This document shows, piece by piece, positions 52,037-60,500 of a DNA stretch of 64,000 nt (position 1 is its first letter; the number at the start of each line of letters is the position of its first letter). The DNA is from Nocardia mexicana NBRC 108244 (lineage in GTDB: Bacteria; Actinomycetota; Actinomycetes; Mycobacteriales; Mycobacteriaceae). Made by a program: the position numbers and the translations under genes. The stretch lies in contig NZ_BDBV01000067.1 of assembly GCF_001613165.1 (NCBI RefSeq), positions 56,127-120,126 on the forward strand, read 5' to 3'. The notes beneath the pieces are model-generated. The model worked only from the letters and a program-made list of their open reading frames with translations, did no database searches and was not told where the DNA came from.

Positions 52037-53301
52037 ACGCCCACATCCTCTGCCCGGCGCAGCACCATGGCGCTCTGGAATCCACCGAATCCGCTGCCGA
52101 CGGTCAGCACCGTGTCCATGCGATGGTCGCGCGCGGTGATCGGCACGTAGTCGAGGTCGCATTCCGGATCGGGCTCGTGCAGATTCGCCGTCGGCGGCAC
52201 CACCTGGTATTCGAGTGCCAGCAGGCTCGCGGCGATCTCCACCGATCCGATCGCGCCCAGCGAGTGGCCCACCATCGACTTGATCGAGCTCATGGGCGTC
52301 CGGTAGGCGTGCGCGCCCAGGCTGCGCTTGACCGCCGCCGTCTCGTGCCGGTCGTTCTGGCGAGTGCCGGATCCGTGCGCGTTGACGTAGCCGACCGCGG
52401 TCGGGTCGATCCGCGACTCGTTCAGTGCCACCCGGATCGCCTCGGCCATCTCGCGGCCGTCGGCCTTCAGACCCGTCATGTGGTACGCGTTGCATCGCGT
52501 CGCGTAGCCGGTGATCTCGGCATAGATGCGGGCACCGCGACGACGCGCGTTCTCGTACTCCTCCAGCACGAAGATCGCCGCGCCCTCGGCGAGCACGAAT
52601 CCGTTGCGGGAGTTGTCGAACGGCCGCGAGGCGTGCTCCGCATCGTCGTTGCGCGGCGTCGTCGCCTTGATGGCGTCGAAGCATGCCACCACGATGGGCG
52701 TGATCGGGGTGTCCGAGGCGCCGGCGATCATCACGTCCGCCGAACCCTCCCGGATCAGCTGTACGGCGTGGCCGACCGAATCCAGGCCGGAGGTGCAGCC
52801 GTTCGACACCATCGCCACCGGCCCCTCGGCGCCCACGCTCCAGGCGACCTCGGCGGGCATGACGCTCGGCACCATGTAGTCGAACATGTACGGCGACAGA
52901 TGTTTCTCGTCGACCAGCCAGTTGCGGCCCGAGTCCGACAGCACCAGATACTCCTGCTCCAGGCTGGTGGCGGCGGCCACCGCGCTGCCCAGGCTGACGC
53001 CGAGGCGATGCGGGTCGAGCGCGTCGAGGTCCAACTCGCTGTCGGCCACCGCTTCCCGGGCACAGACGACCGCGAACTGCGCCGCCCGATCCATCCGCCG
53101 AATCTCCCTGGGGGACAGGCCCTCCGCGGTCGCATCGAAGTCCGCTTCGCCGGCGACCTGTGAGCGGTAGGGCGAGGCGTCGAAGAACGTGATCGACCGC
53201 GTCGCGGTCCGCCCCTCCGACAGCAGCTTCCAGAATTCGTCCCTGCCGGTTCCACCGGGCGCACGGACACCGAGTCCGGTGACAACCACACGACGGGTCA
53301 C
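52033..53301 (-). CDS. Ketosynthase alpha of the type II PKS
   Basis: The 422-residue ketosynthase has the catalytic Cys169 in VSNGCTSGLDSVGHAV, His in YVNAHGSGTRQND, and IKSMVGHSLGAIGSVE. It catalyses decarboxylative condensation of malonyl-ACP. The GTG at 53301 follows GGGGGTG and gives the normal family start TRRVVVTGLGV. It is the first gene of the minus-strand PKS operon, downstream of the SARP-box promoter. Confidence 0.95.
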   Translation of the reverse strand: MTRRVVVTGLGVRAPGGTGRDEFWKLLSEGRTATRSITFFDASPYRSQVAGEADFDATAEGLSPREIRRMDRAAQFAVVCAREAVADSELDLDALDPHRLGVSLGSAVAAATSLEQEYLVLSDSGRNWLVDEKHLSPYMFDYMVPSVMPAEVAWSVGAEGPVAMVSNGCTSGLDSVGHAVQLIREGSADVMIAGASDTPITPIVVACFDAIKATTPRNDDAEHASRPFDNSRNGFVLAEGAAIFVLEEYENARRRGARIYAEITGYATRCNAYHMTGLKADGREMAEAIRVALNESRIDPTAVGYVNAHGSGTRQNDRHETAAVKRSLGAHAYRTPMSSIKSMVGHSLGAIGSVEIAASLLALEYQVVPPTANLHEPDPECDLDYVPITARDHRMDTVLTVGSGFGGFQSAMVLRRAEDVGV

Positions 53302-53395
53302 AGCGCACCCCCGATTTCCATGACATTCACAGCGATCTCCCTTCACGCCGAGGGTGTTTCCACTTCCGGATCGCGATCAGAATGGGCGCCCGCAC

Positions 53396-53437
53396 TCGAG
53401 CGCTGCTCGAGTCGGACGGTCGAGCTGTTCTCGAGCG
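53396..53437. promoter_or_regulatory. Four TCGAG heptamers in the KS/ACC divergent promoter
   Basis: TCGAG occurs at 53396, 53407, 53420 and 53431. Spacings are 11, 13 and 11 bases, so each pair (TCGAGCG-ctgc-TCGAGTC and TCGAGCT-gttc-TCGAGCG) has the 11-bp period bound by SARP proteins such as ActII-ORF4, which recognises TCGAGNN. The block lies about 95 bases upstream of KS-alpha and 107 bases upstream of the carboxyltransferase gene, in the right place to activate both. Confidence 0.75.
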
Positions 53438-53458
53438 CCGCCTGCGAACTTGGCAACA

Positions 53459-53492
53459 GTGATCACGCGGCCGACGTCGTCCGCGTGATCAC
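53459..53492. promoter_or_regulatory. Long palindrome in the KS/ACC promoter region
   Basis: GTGATCACGCGG (53459-53470) and CCGCGTGATCAC (53481-53492) are perfect 12-base inverted arms around a 10-base centre with GACGTC. Each end is itself the palindrome GTGATCAC. It is an operator or an mRNA hairpin upstream of the carboxyltransferase gene. The nearby TetR gene at 57680 is a possible binder. Confidence 0.55.
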
Positions 53493-53543
53493 CGGACGCA
53501 TCGACGGTCCGGTTCACCCGCCGATCGAGCACAGGAGACGCCA

Positions 53544-55208
53544 GTGAGAACGACCGAAACTACCGGTCCGGTGGATTGGGTGCTCTGCCCCGGCTGCCGG
53601 ACACCCCTGTACCGCAAACGGTTCGATCGCGATCTCGGTGTCTGCGGCGAATGCGGACGCCACACACCGGTGACGGCCGAACAGCGGCTGCGGCAGTTGG
53701 CCGACGGCGGCCGTTTCGAGTTGCTGCCCGTCATCGCGACCACGGAGGACCCGCTCGAGTTCACCGACACCAAGCGCTACACCGACCGGCTCGCGGCCGC
53801 CCGCGCGCGTACCGGACTGCGCGATGCGTCCGTGTGCGCGTCCATGACCATCGACGGCAACCCGGCACTCGTTGTCGCCATGGACTTCCGCTTCCTCGGC
53901 GGCAGCCTGGGCACCGCGGTCGGCGAGCAGATCACCGTCGCCGCGGAAACGGCTCTCGCCGAACGCCTTCCGCTGATCATCGTCACCGCGTCCGGCGGCG
54001 CCCGGATGCAGGAGGGGCCGCTGGCGCTCATGCAGATGGCGAAAACCAGCGCGGCACTGGAGCAGCTGGATCGCGCGGGCATCCTCACCGTCAGCGTGAT
54101 CACCGACCCCACCTACGGGGGCGTCGCCGCCTCCTTCGCGACGCTGACCGACGTGCTCGTCGCCGAGCCGGGCGCACGGCTCGGATTCGCCGGGCGCCGC
54201 GTCATCGAGCAGACGATCCATCAGGAACTTCCCGCGGGCTTCCAGACCGCGGAGTTCCTGCTCGACCACGGGCTGATCGATATGATCGTGCCGCGCTCGA
54301 ATCTGCGGGCCACCCTCGCCGGGTTGCTGCGCGTCGCAAGCCCGGCCGACCCCACCGGCCGGCCGCCCGCCGATGCCGGAATCATCACCGATCCCCACGC
54401 TCTGCCGGATGTCGATGCCGCGACGCGGGTGCGCGCGGCACGGCGGATCGACCGCCCGAGCGCGCTCGACTACTGCGCACTCACCTTCGACGGATTCCGG
54501 GAGTTGCGGGGCGATCGCGCTTCCGGTGACTGCCCGGCCATCGTCGGTGGCACCGCCTGGCTCGGCGACCGACCCGTCATGGTGATCGGGCAGCAGAAGG
54601 GCCACACGCCCAGGGACCTCATGGCCCGCAGTTTCGGCATGCCGATGCCCGCCGGATACCGCAAGGCCGCCCGGCTCATGCGCCTGGCCGAGAAACTCGG
54701 ACTGCCGATCATCACCCTCATCGACACGCCCGGCGCCTATCCCGGCGCGACCGCCGAGGAACAGGGCCAGGCCATCGCGATTGCCGAGAACATCCGGCTC
54801 ATGTCGGCTCTTCGCGTGCCGGTGATCGGCGTGGTGATCGGAGAGGGCGGCAGCGGCGGGGCGCTCGCGCTCGGCGTCGCCAACCGCGTGCTGATGTTCG
54901 CCGACGCCACCTACTCCGTGATCAGCCCGGAAGGCTGTGCGGCGATTGTCTGGAACGACCCGGGCGCCGCCGCGAAAGCCGCCGCGGCACTGCGCCTTAC
55001 CGCGCGGGACCTCCTGCGCCTCGGGGTAGCGGACGGAGTACTGCCCGAACCCGGCGACACCCCACCGGTCGCGGCCGACGGCCTGCGACGCGCCCTCGCG
55101 GCGACGTTGCACGAATTGCTCGGGCACGGCGGTGCGGACCTCGCGGCACAGCGCCGCGCCCGCTTCCGCCGTTTCGGCGCACCGGTGGCCGTCTGGTCGG
55201 CAGCGTAA
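53544..55208 (+). CDS. Acetyl-CoA carboxylase carboxyltransferase, fused beta-alpha (AccD-AccA)
   Basis: The 554-residue protein has an N-terminal AccD-type zinc ribbon (C15, C18, C34, C37), the AccD core (FLGGSLGTAVGEQ, ASGGARMQEG) and then an AccA-type second half (LARSFGMPMPAGYRKAARLMRLAEKLGLPIITLIDTPGAYPG, then GEGGSGGALAL). Fusion of beta and alpha subunits is seen in polyketide-linked ACC enzymes. It starts at a GTG after AGGAG. It would convert acetyl-CoA to malonyl-CoA together with AccB (44771) and AccC (next gene). Confidence 0.9.
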   Translation: MRTTETTGPVDWVLCPGCRTPLYRKRFDRDLGVCGECGRHTPVTAEQRLRQLADGGRFELLPVIATTEDPLEFTDTKRYTDRLAAARARTGLRDASVCASMTIDGNPALVVAMDFRFLGGSLGTAVGEQITVAAETALAERLPLIIVTASGGARMQEGPLALMQMAKTSAALEQLDRAGILTVSVITDPTYGGVAASFATLTDVLVAEPGARLGFAGRRVIEQTIHQELPAGFQTAEFLLDHGLIDMIVPRSNLRATLAGLLRVASPADPTGRPPADAGIITDPHALPDVDAATRVRAARRIDRPSALDYCALTFDGFRELRGDRASGDCPAIVGGTAWLGDRPVMVIGQQKGHTPRDLMARSFGMPMPAGYRKAARLMRLAEKLGLPIITLIDTPGAYPGATAEEQGQAIAIAENIRLMSALRVPVIGVVIGEGGSGGALALGVANRVLMFADATYSVISPEGCAAIVWNDPGAAAKAAAALRLTARDLLRLGVADGVLPEPGDTPPVAADGLRRALAATLHELLGHGGADLAAQRRARFRRFGAPVAVWSAA

Positions 55209-55224
55209 ACGAATGCGGGGCATC

Positions 55225-56589
55225 ATGTTCGACAAAATCCTCATCGCCAATCGCGGTGAGATCGCCGTGCGGGTGGCGCGCGCGTGCCGGGAGCTCGGGC
55301 TGCGCACCGTCGCCGTGTATTCGGAGGCGGACCGCGAATCCATGGCCGTCCGGCTGGCCGACGAAGCGATCTGCATCGGACCGGCCGCGGCCAAACACAG
55401 CTATCTCAACGCCGCCGCGGTGCTGACCGCCGCCCGGATCACCGGCGCCGACGCCGTCCACCCCGGCTACGGGTTCCTCTCGGAGTCACCGGATTTCGCC
55501 GACGCCTGCCGAACCGCCGGGGTCACGCTGATCGGTCCCCCCGCGGACGTGATGGCCGAGCTCGGCGACAAACAGTCCGCGCGCACCCTGATGGCGAAGG
55601 CCGGGCTGCCGCTGCTACCCGGCAGCCTCGACGCTCTGGAACCCGACGACGCCCATGCGCTCGCCGAGGAGATCGGATACCCGGTGATCGTCAAGGCTGC
55701 CGCGGGCGGCGGCGGTCGCGGCATGCGGATCGTGCGCGACAGCGCGGAATTCCCGGAGGCCTACCGGGAGACCCGGGCCACGGCCCGCATGCTGTTCGGC
55801 GACAGCCGCGTCTACGTCGAGAAGTACCTCGAACGGGCCCGCCATGTCGAGATCCAGGTGCTGTGCGACGGCCACGGTGCGGGCATCCACCTGGGCGAAC
55901 GCGATTGCTCGGTCCAGCGCCGGCACCAGAAACTGATCGAGGAGTCACCGGCCCCGCACATGCCGGACGGGCTGGCCGCACGCATGGGCCGCGCCGCCGT
56001 CGAGGGTGTGCTGGCGGCGGGCTACGTCGGTGCGGGCACCGTCGAATTCCTCGTCGACCACGCCGGGAACTACTACTTCATGGAGGTGAACTGCCGAATC
56101 CAGGTCGAGCACCCGGTCACGGAGATGGTCACCGGCATCGACCTGGTCGCCGAACAGATCAGAATCGCGGCGGGCTTGCGCCTGGGCTACGCGCAGGATC
56201 AGGTCGTGTCTCGAGGGGCGGCCCTCGAGTGCCGGGTCAATGCCGAGAACCCGGCGGCAGGATTCGCACCGACGCCGGCGTGTATCGCTACGTTCATGCC
56301 GCCGGGCGGGCCGTTCGTACGTGTCGACACGCACGCCTACACGGGCTACTCGGTTCCGCCGAATTATGATTCTCTGCTGGCCAAGGTGATCGTATGGTCG
56401 CCGGACCGCGACGGCGCCATTGCGCGCATGAGGCGAGCCCTCGCCGAGTTCGAAATCGACGGCGAGCGACTGCACACGACCCGTGAATTCCTCATGAGCG
56501 TCCTCGATCACGCCGATTTTCGGTCCGGGAACCATTCGACCGCACTCGTCGCCGAAATTATCGACGATACGGTCCGGAACAACGACTAG
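55225..56589 (+). CDS. accC: Biotin carboxylase of acetyl-CoA carboxylase
   Basis: The 454-residue biotin carboxylase has FDKILIANRGEIAVRVARA, the ATP-grasp loop KAAAGGGGRGMRIV, HVEIQVLCDGHG, ERDCSVQRRHQKLIEE and FMEVNCRIQVEHPVTEM with metal/biotin ligands. The ATG at 55225 gives the family start; one at 55213 adds three residues with no clear ribosome-binding site. The stop shares the CTAG with the stop of the SARP gene on the other strand. It is the last gene of the ACC operon. Confidence 0.92.
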   Translation: MFDKILIANRGEIAVRVARACRELGLRTVAVYSEADRESMAVRLADEAICIGPAAAKHSYLNAAAVLTAARITGADAVHPGYGFLSESPDFADACRTAGVTLIGPPADVMAELGDKQSARTLMAKAGLPLLPGSLDALEPDDAHALAEEIGYPVIVKAAAGGGGRGMRIVRDSAEFPEAYRETRATARMLFGDSRVYVEKYLERARHVEIQVLCDGHGAGIHLGERDCSVQRRHQKLIEESPAPHMPDGLAARMGRAAVEGVLAAGYVGAGTVEFLVDHAGNYYFMEVNCRIQVEHPVTEMVTGIDLVAEQIRIAAGLRLGYAQDQVVSRGAALECRVNAENPAAGFAPTPACIATFMPPGGPFVRVDTHAYTGYSVPPNYDSLLAKVIVWSPDRDGAIARMRRALAEFEIDGERLHTTREFLMSVLDHADFRSGNHSTALVAEIIDDTVRNND

Positions 56590-57454
56590 GCGGGCCGCGT
56601 ATTCACCTTACCGGATGCCAGCGACCGCCAGCCGATCAGATAAACAGCGTGCCGGGCCTCCAGCATCTCCGCCACGTCCTCATCGCAAGCATTCAGAATA
56701 TCCCGATGCAACCGTTGCAGTTTCAGGCACGGATCCAATCCCAGCTCACGTTGCAGCACTCGGACGAACTGGTGATACGACTCCAAGGCGCGATGCCGCT
56801 GGCCGGAGCGGCACAGCGCGAACATGTAGTACGCCTGCAGTTTTTCGTGCAGTGGCTGTTCGACGGTCAAACGGGCCAAATCGGGGCACACCTCCCGATT
56901 CCAGCCCAGCCGCAGCTGCGCCTCGATCCGCAGCTCCAGATCGGTGAGACGCAGCTGGTCGAGATGTGAAACCTCCGCCGAGAGCGGAATCCCCGCCTCC
57001 ACGTCCAGCAGCGCCGGCCCGGTCCACAGCGCCTCCGCGGCCGTGAACAACTCCACGGCGCGCCGATCGTCGCCGGCGTGCACCGCGCACCGCGCAGCGC
57101 TGGTCATCGACCGGTAATCACGCAGGTCGAGCACGCAATCCTGAGCATCGAACATATATCCCTTGCTCCAGGTGCGCAGAAACTTCTCCGCAACCTCACC
57201 CTGATCGACACGCAAATTTTCGGCCAGTTTTTTCTGATACCCAAAATATAGGTCTGTACGACGGTGGTGGCACTCCGCGGCGGATTATCGTTCCACAACT
57301 CCTCGACAAGTGTCGCCACCGGTACCACCGTAGAATGACGAATCAACAATAATGCCAGAAGTTGCCGCTGCTTCCGCGCCGTCGGAGTAGCATTGCGATT
57401 GTTCAGGGCGAGTGTCAGAGGGCCTAGGACTCGAGCATACACTGGATACGACAC
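56586..57454 (-). pseudogene. SARP-family pathway regulator split by a -1 frameshift site
   Basis: The frame from the GTG at 57454 (GGGAG six bases upstream) encodes the SARP DNA-binding domain: YARVLGPLTLALNNRNATPTARKQRQLLALLLI. After about 75 residues it enters unrelated sequence and stops at 57104. The rest of the SARP (bacterial transcriptional activation domain: DYRSMTSAARCAVHAGDDRRAVELFTAAEALW..., LQRELGLDPCLKLQRLHRDIL) lies in the -1 frame. A -1 shift at 57227-57233 would give a full 289-residue SARP, the normal length. It may be functional by frameshifting, or a pseudogene or a sequencing error. SARPs activate nearby polyketide genes by binding TCGAGNN repeats, present here in three places. 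The coding and promoter DNA is AT-richer than its neighbours. Confidence 0.75.
57227..57233 (-). other. Slippery heptamer A AAA AAC in the SARP gene
   Basis: On the coding strand the zero-frame codons are AGA AAA AAC, so the sequence reads A AAA AAC, a canonical X XXY YYZ site. A -1 slip here continues as CTG GCC GAA AAT, which joins the DNA-binding domain to the activation domain in register. A six-A run is rare in this high-GC genome and could also cause polymerase slippage or a sequencing error. No strong stimulatory hairpin is obvious within the next 15 bases. Confidence 0.6.
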
Positions 57455-57679
57455 AAAGCGCTCCCTATGGGGCAGCCGGCCAACCGGCGCGAGTAGCAGG
57501 ATCCCACGTCACTGTAGGCGCTCTAAGGGTAGCTAAAATCCCGTATCTGGTCTGTGAATGTTCCGTGATCTCACCGTTAACTTACTTCGTTCATCGAATA
57601 GCCTGGGCTAATGCTACAAACCTGAAAACAATTTCTCGCACGGCTGTCTAATGTATTGACATTCCAGGGACCGGCACAC
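57455..57679. promoter_or_regulatory. AT-rich promoter region of the SARP gene
   Basis: This 225-base region is much less GC-rich than its surroundings. It contains TTCACA with a following TTTTAGCT-like element on the minus strand, and a near-palindrome AATAGCCTGGGCTAAT at 57597-57612 with one mismatch between arms. This suggests the SARP gene has its own regulated promoter, possibly under the upstream TetR gene. Confidence 0.4.
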
Positions 57680-58327
57680 TCACCGTCGGCCCGGCCCGCG
57701 CCCCTTGCGGGCCTCGATCTCGGCCTCCGCCAAGGGCGTGATGAGGCGGGCGGTCATCACCAGGATCTCCCGGTGGTCCTGGCTGTCGCCGTCGAGCAGG
57801 GCGGTGCGCAGCACGGCGGCGCAGCAGGTGTTGACGAGCACGAACGTCATCACGTCGTATTCGCGGTCGTCGCCCGGGCCCAGCAGCCGGACCACCAGCA
57901 GCTTCACCATCAGCCGGATGCGCAGCTCCAGCTCGGGAATGCCGCTGTCGTAGAACGGCACCCCCTCCACCAGCGCGCGGACCAGCGGCGCGTCGGCCGC
58001 GAGCTCCTCGGTCGTCGCCTCGAGGATGAGGGTGATGGTCTCGCAGACCGATGTGCCCGTCGGCCCCGCCATGGCCTCCATCACGCGACGCTCCTGGCTG
58101 TCGAGGATCCGCCGCAGCAGTTCGTCGACGATGACGGAACGATCGGAGAAGTACCGGTAGACCGTGCCGACACTCACCCCGGCCTCCGCCGCGATCCGGT
58201 TCGTCGACGTGTTGGCCACGCCTCGCTCACCGAACACCCGGGCGGCCGTGTCCAGAATGTGCTCACGCGTCATCCTGCTGCGGTCCTGGGCCGGAACCCG
58301 ACGTAAGCCCACGGCTTTCAGCGGCAT
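57680..58327 (-). CDS. TetR-family regulator next to the SARP gene
   Basis: The 215-residue protein starts at the ATG at 58327; a longer frame exists but adds non-family residues. The HTH is REHILDTAARVFGERGVANTSTNRIAAEAGVSVGTVYRYFSDRSVIVDELL, followed by a helical ligand domain (LVRALVEGVPFYDSGIPELELRIRLMV). It runs in the same direction as the SARP gene and lies upstream of it. It may repress the cluster in response to a pathway product. Confidence 0.82.
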   Translation of the reverse strand: MPLKAVGLRRVPAQDRSRMTREHILDTAARVFGERGVANTSTNRIAAEAGVSVGTVYRYFSDRSVIVDELLRRILDSQERRVMEAMAGPTGTSVCETITLILEATTEELAADAPLVRALVEGVPFYDSGIPELELRIRLMVKLLVVRLLGPGDDREYDVMTFVLVNTCCAAVLRTALLDGDSQDHREILVMTARLITPLAEAEIEARKGRGPGRR

Positions 58328-58569
58328 CGCATACTCCCGCAACCGTTTACGATCTCGAGCGCCGCCGAGCTTAATATCGGCCCGGAGACCGTGGTGCCCC
58401 GATCGCGACCGGCGGGGACGGTGGATAACGACGCCCCCTACGCCCTTGTGGCAGAACACAACACACCGCCCCACACGTACCGGGCGACCGCACCGACCGG
58501 CGGGGGTGGCAGCAACGAGACGACAGGCCCGCCCCGTTCGCCACCGTTGCTGCTGCCACTTGGCACAAT

Positions 58570-59253
58570 GTGGCGGTGCGAGCCGATCGACGCCGTCTGA
58601 ATCGTGCGGCCGCCGTCACCGCGGCGGCCGCTCCGGCCATGCTGTTCGCCGCTGCCGAGTGGCTGCACCGGCGTGCGTCGCGCCGATATCCGAATGCCCG
58701 CCTGCCACCGGCGCCGCACGGCCCCACGGAAGCCGTTGTGCTGCTGGGCTATCCGGCGCGGGCGGACGGCGGTACGCACGCCCTGCAGCGCTGGCGCTGC
58801 CGCATCGCCGCCCGGTCGAGGGATCCGCGCCGCGACAGCATCCTGGTCTGCACCGGCGGCGCCGTCCACGACGACTGGGTGGAGGCGGAGGTGATGGCCC
58901 GCTACGCACACGAGGCGCTCGGCGTGCCGGTCACCCACATCCTGACCGAGACCAAAGCCGAGAGCACCTGGCAGAATATCGAATTCGCGATTCCGCTGAT
59001 CGAGCACGCCGACCACATCAAGATCGCATCGGACCCCATGCACGCCGCCCGCGCCCGCCGCTACCTGCTGCTCCAGCGGCCCGACCTGGCCGCGCGCCTG
59101 TCCCCCACCGCGGACTACCGCTTCGGCGAGCAGTGGTGGCTGAAGATCCCCACCGCCGCCCACGAACTCGCGGCCATCGCCCGCCGCCGAGCAGGCGCAG
59201 CCCTCATGAAACGCCTCGGCAAAAGCGCCCAGCCTCCCAGCGCACCAGACTGA
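58570..59253 (+). CDS. DUF218/YdcF-family protein
   Basis: The 227-residue protein has an N-terminal hydrophobic segment (AAAVTAAAAPAMLFAAAEWL). The DUF218 core follows: EAVVLLGYPARADGG, ILVCTGGAVHDDWVEAEVMARYAHEALGVPVTHILTETKAESTWQNIEFAIPLIE. The family includes SanA/ElyC-like envelope proteins. It is preceded by overlapping ATG/GTG starts; the GTG at 58570 fits the family. Its role is unknown. Confidence 0.75.
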   Translation: MAVRADRRRLNRAAAVTAAAAPAMLFAAAEWLHRRASRRYPNARLPPAPHGPTEAVVLLGYPARADGGTHALQRWRCRIAARSRDPRRDSILVCTGGAVHDDWVEAEVMARYAHEALGVPVTHILTETKAESTWQNIEFAIPLIEHADHIKIASDPMHAARARRYLLLQRPDLAARLSPTADYRFGEQWWLKIPTAAHELAAIARRRAGAALMKRLGKSAQPPSAPD

Positions 59254-59338
59254 CCGCCGCACCCCGTACATGTTCCCGCACTCGCTACACGCGTTGTAAG
59301 GGGGTGCGTGAGCAGGCACCGGGTGCGGGAATCGTGGG

Positions 59339-59842
59339 CTACGAGGTGAGCTGGCGGCGGATGTCCTGCAGGTGGTGGCGGACCTCGTGGACCGTGTGCA
59401 CCGCGACCCAACTCAGCGTGCGCTCGGTGCGAGGCTCGGGGAAGTTGTAGAGCACGATCCGCGCCCAGTCTTCCGGGGCGAGGCGGGCCAGAACGTTGGT
59501 GAACATCAGGGCCGCGTCCGACGTCTGGCGGGCCACGTCCCGCGGATCCTGCTCCGCGTAGCCGTCGTGGTCGACGCGTTCGTCGCGGCCCATCGGCGTG
59601 CAGTCCACGCGGTCCGCACGACGGGCGGCCAGCACCCGTTCCCGCTGTACGAGCAGCGTGTCGCGGACGTGACAGGCGTACTCGAGGGGCGACCACACCG
59701 TCTGCGAGCGGCGGTCCCGCAGATTCACCTGCGGGTCGCGAAGGACGTTCGCGATCTCCGCAATTCCGTCTCGGATCGCCTGTCCGGCCGCGGGTGCCGC
59801 CGCGGTGTCGTAGGTGAAGCCACACTCTCGGCAATGGTCCAT
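59339..59842 (-). CDS. DinB/maleylpyruvate-isomerase-fold protein
   Basis: This 167-residue protein has a short N-terminal CRECGF zinc-like pair and the DinB four-helix bundle: WSPLEYACHVRDTLLVQRERVLA (first metal His), and WVAVHTVHEVRHHLQDIRRQL (two further His). DinB-like proteins are metal- or thiol-linked enzymes. The product and substrate are unknown. It follows the GNAT gene by 9 bases on the same strand. Confidence 0.78.
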   Translation of the reverse strand: MDHCRECGFTYDTAAAPAAGQAIRDGIAEIANVLRDPQVNLRDRRSQTVWSPLEYACHVRDTLLVQRERVLAARRADRVDCTPMGRDERVDHDGYAEQDPRDVARQTSDAALMFTNVLARLAPEDWARIVLYNFPEPRTERTLSWVAVHTVHEVRHHLQDIRRQLTS

Positions 59843-59851
59843 GCCCGCACC

Positions 59852-60451
59852 CTAGTCACGCCGCATGAACCAGTTGGGTACACCCAGAACCTCGGCCTCC
59901 GCCACCACCACGAACCCGAATTTCGTGTAGAAACGGACGTTTTCGGGCTTGTCGGTCTCGAGGTAGGCGATCGCTCGCTCGGATTCCATACGGCCGCAGA
60001 ACTCTTCCAGCATGGCGCTGCCGATGCCCCGCCCTTGCGAGACGGTGTCGACGGCGACCGGGCCGAGGTGCCAATGCGGTTCGACGAGATCGTGCCGGCC
60101 CCACGCACCCGTCCACTGCAGGATGCGGATCGCAGTCGGGGGCGGGTAGCTCAGCACGGTCACCGGCACTGCGGCGAATTTCTCGATCGGACCCGGCGGG
60201 CGACTGCGGGGCCGTCCCATTCCGCACACCCCGACGAGCTGCCCGTCACGGAACGCCCCCGCCACCGCCCCCTGCCGGAACAGTCCCGGCAGCCCGGACC
60301 TGAAGAACCTGGTGAGCGCCCGTTCCCGTGACGCGGGTACGGAACCGAAGACCCGCACCACGATGGGGTTGTCCCGCATGCCGCGCCCGAGCAGCGCCAC
60401 CGCGTCACCGAGTTCGTCGCGACCGAGGTCACGTATCTCCACATCCGCCAC
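59852..60451 (-). CDS. GNAT-family N-acetyltransferase
   Basis: The 199-residue protein has the GNAT fold, with acetyl-CoA loop LGPVAVDTVSQGRGIGSAMLEEFC and the following EFVRFYTKFGFVVVAEAEV-like strand-helix (NVRFYTKFGF). The acceptor is unknown. A GAGGCG-type sequence lies upstream of the start. It is in tandem with the DinB-like gene. Confidence 0.82.
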   Translation of the reverse strand: MADVEIRDLGRDELGDAVALLGRGMRDNPIVVRVFGSVPASRERALTRFFRSGLPGLFRQGAVAGAFRDGQLVGVCGMGRPRSRPPGPIEKFAAVPVTVLSYPPPTAIRILQWTGAWGRHDLVEPHWHLGPVAVDTVSQGRGIGSAMLEEFCGRMESERAIAYLETDKPENVRFYTKFGFVVVAEAEVLGVPNWFMRRD

Positions 60452-60500
60452 CGCGCCTCCCCGCTACAGAACCTGGCTCCATTCTCCGGCGGGGACATCC

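Noticed and set aside
57104..57454. Treating the SARP N-terminal piece as an independent small gene
   Set aside because: It ends mid-domain and the rest of the domain continues in the -1 frame at the same point; one gene with a frameshift explains it better.
58351..58370. SARP heptamer pair before the TetR gene
   Set aside because: Only one TCGAG with a degenerate second unit at the wrong spacing.
58164..59450. Long plus-strand frame across the TetR promoter and DUF218 gene
   Set aside because: It has no consistent family match, and the DUF218 frame is different and recognisable.
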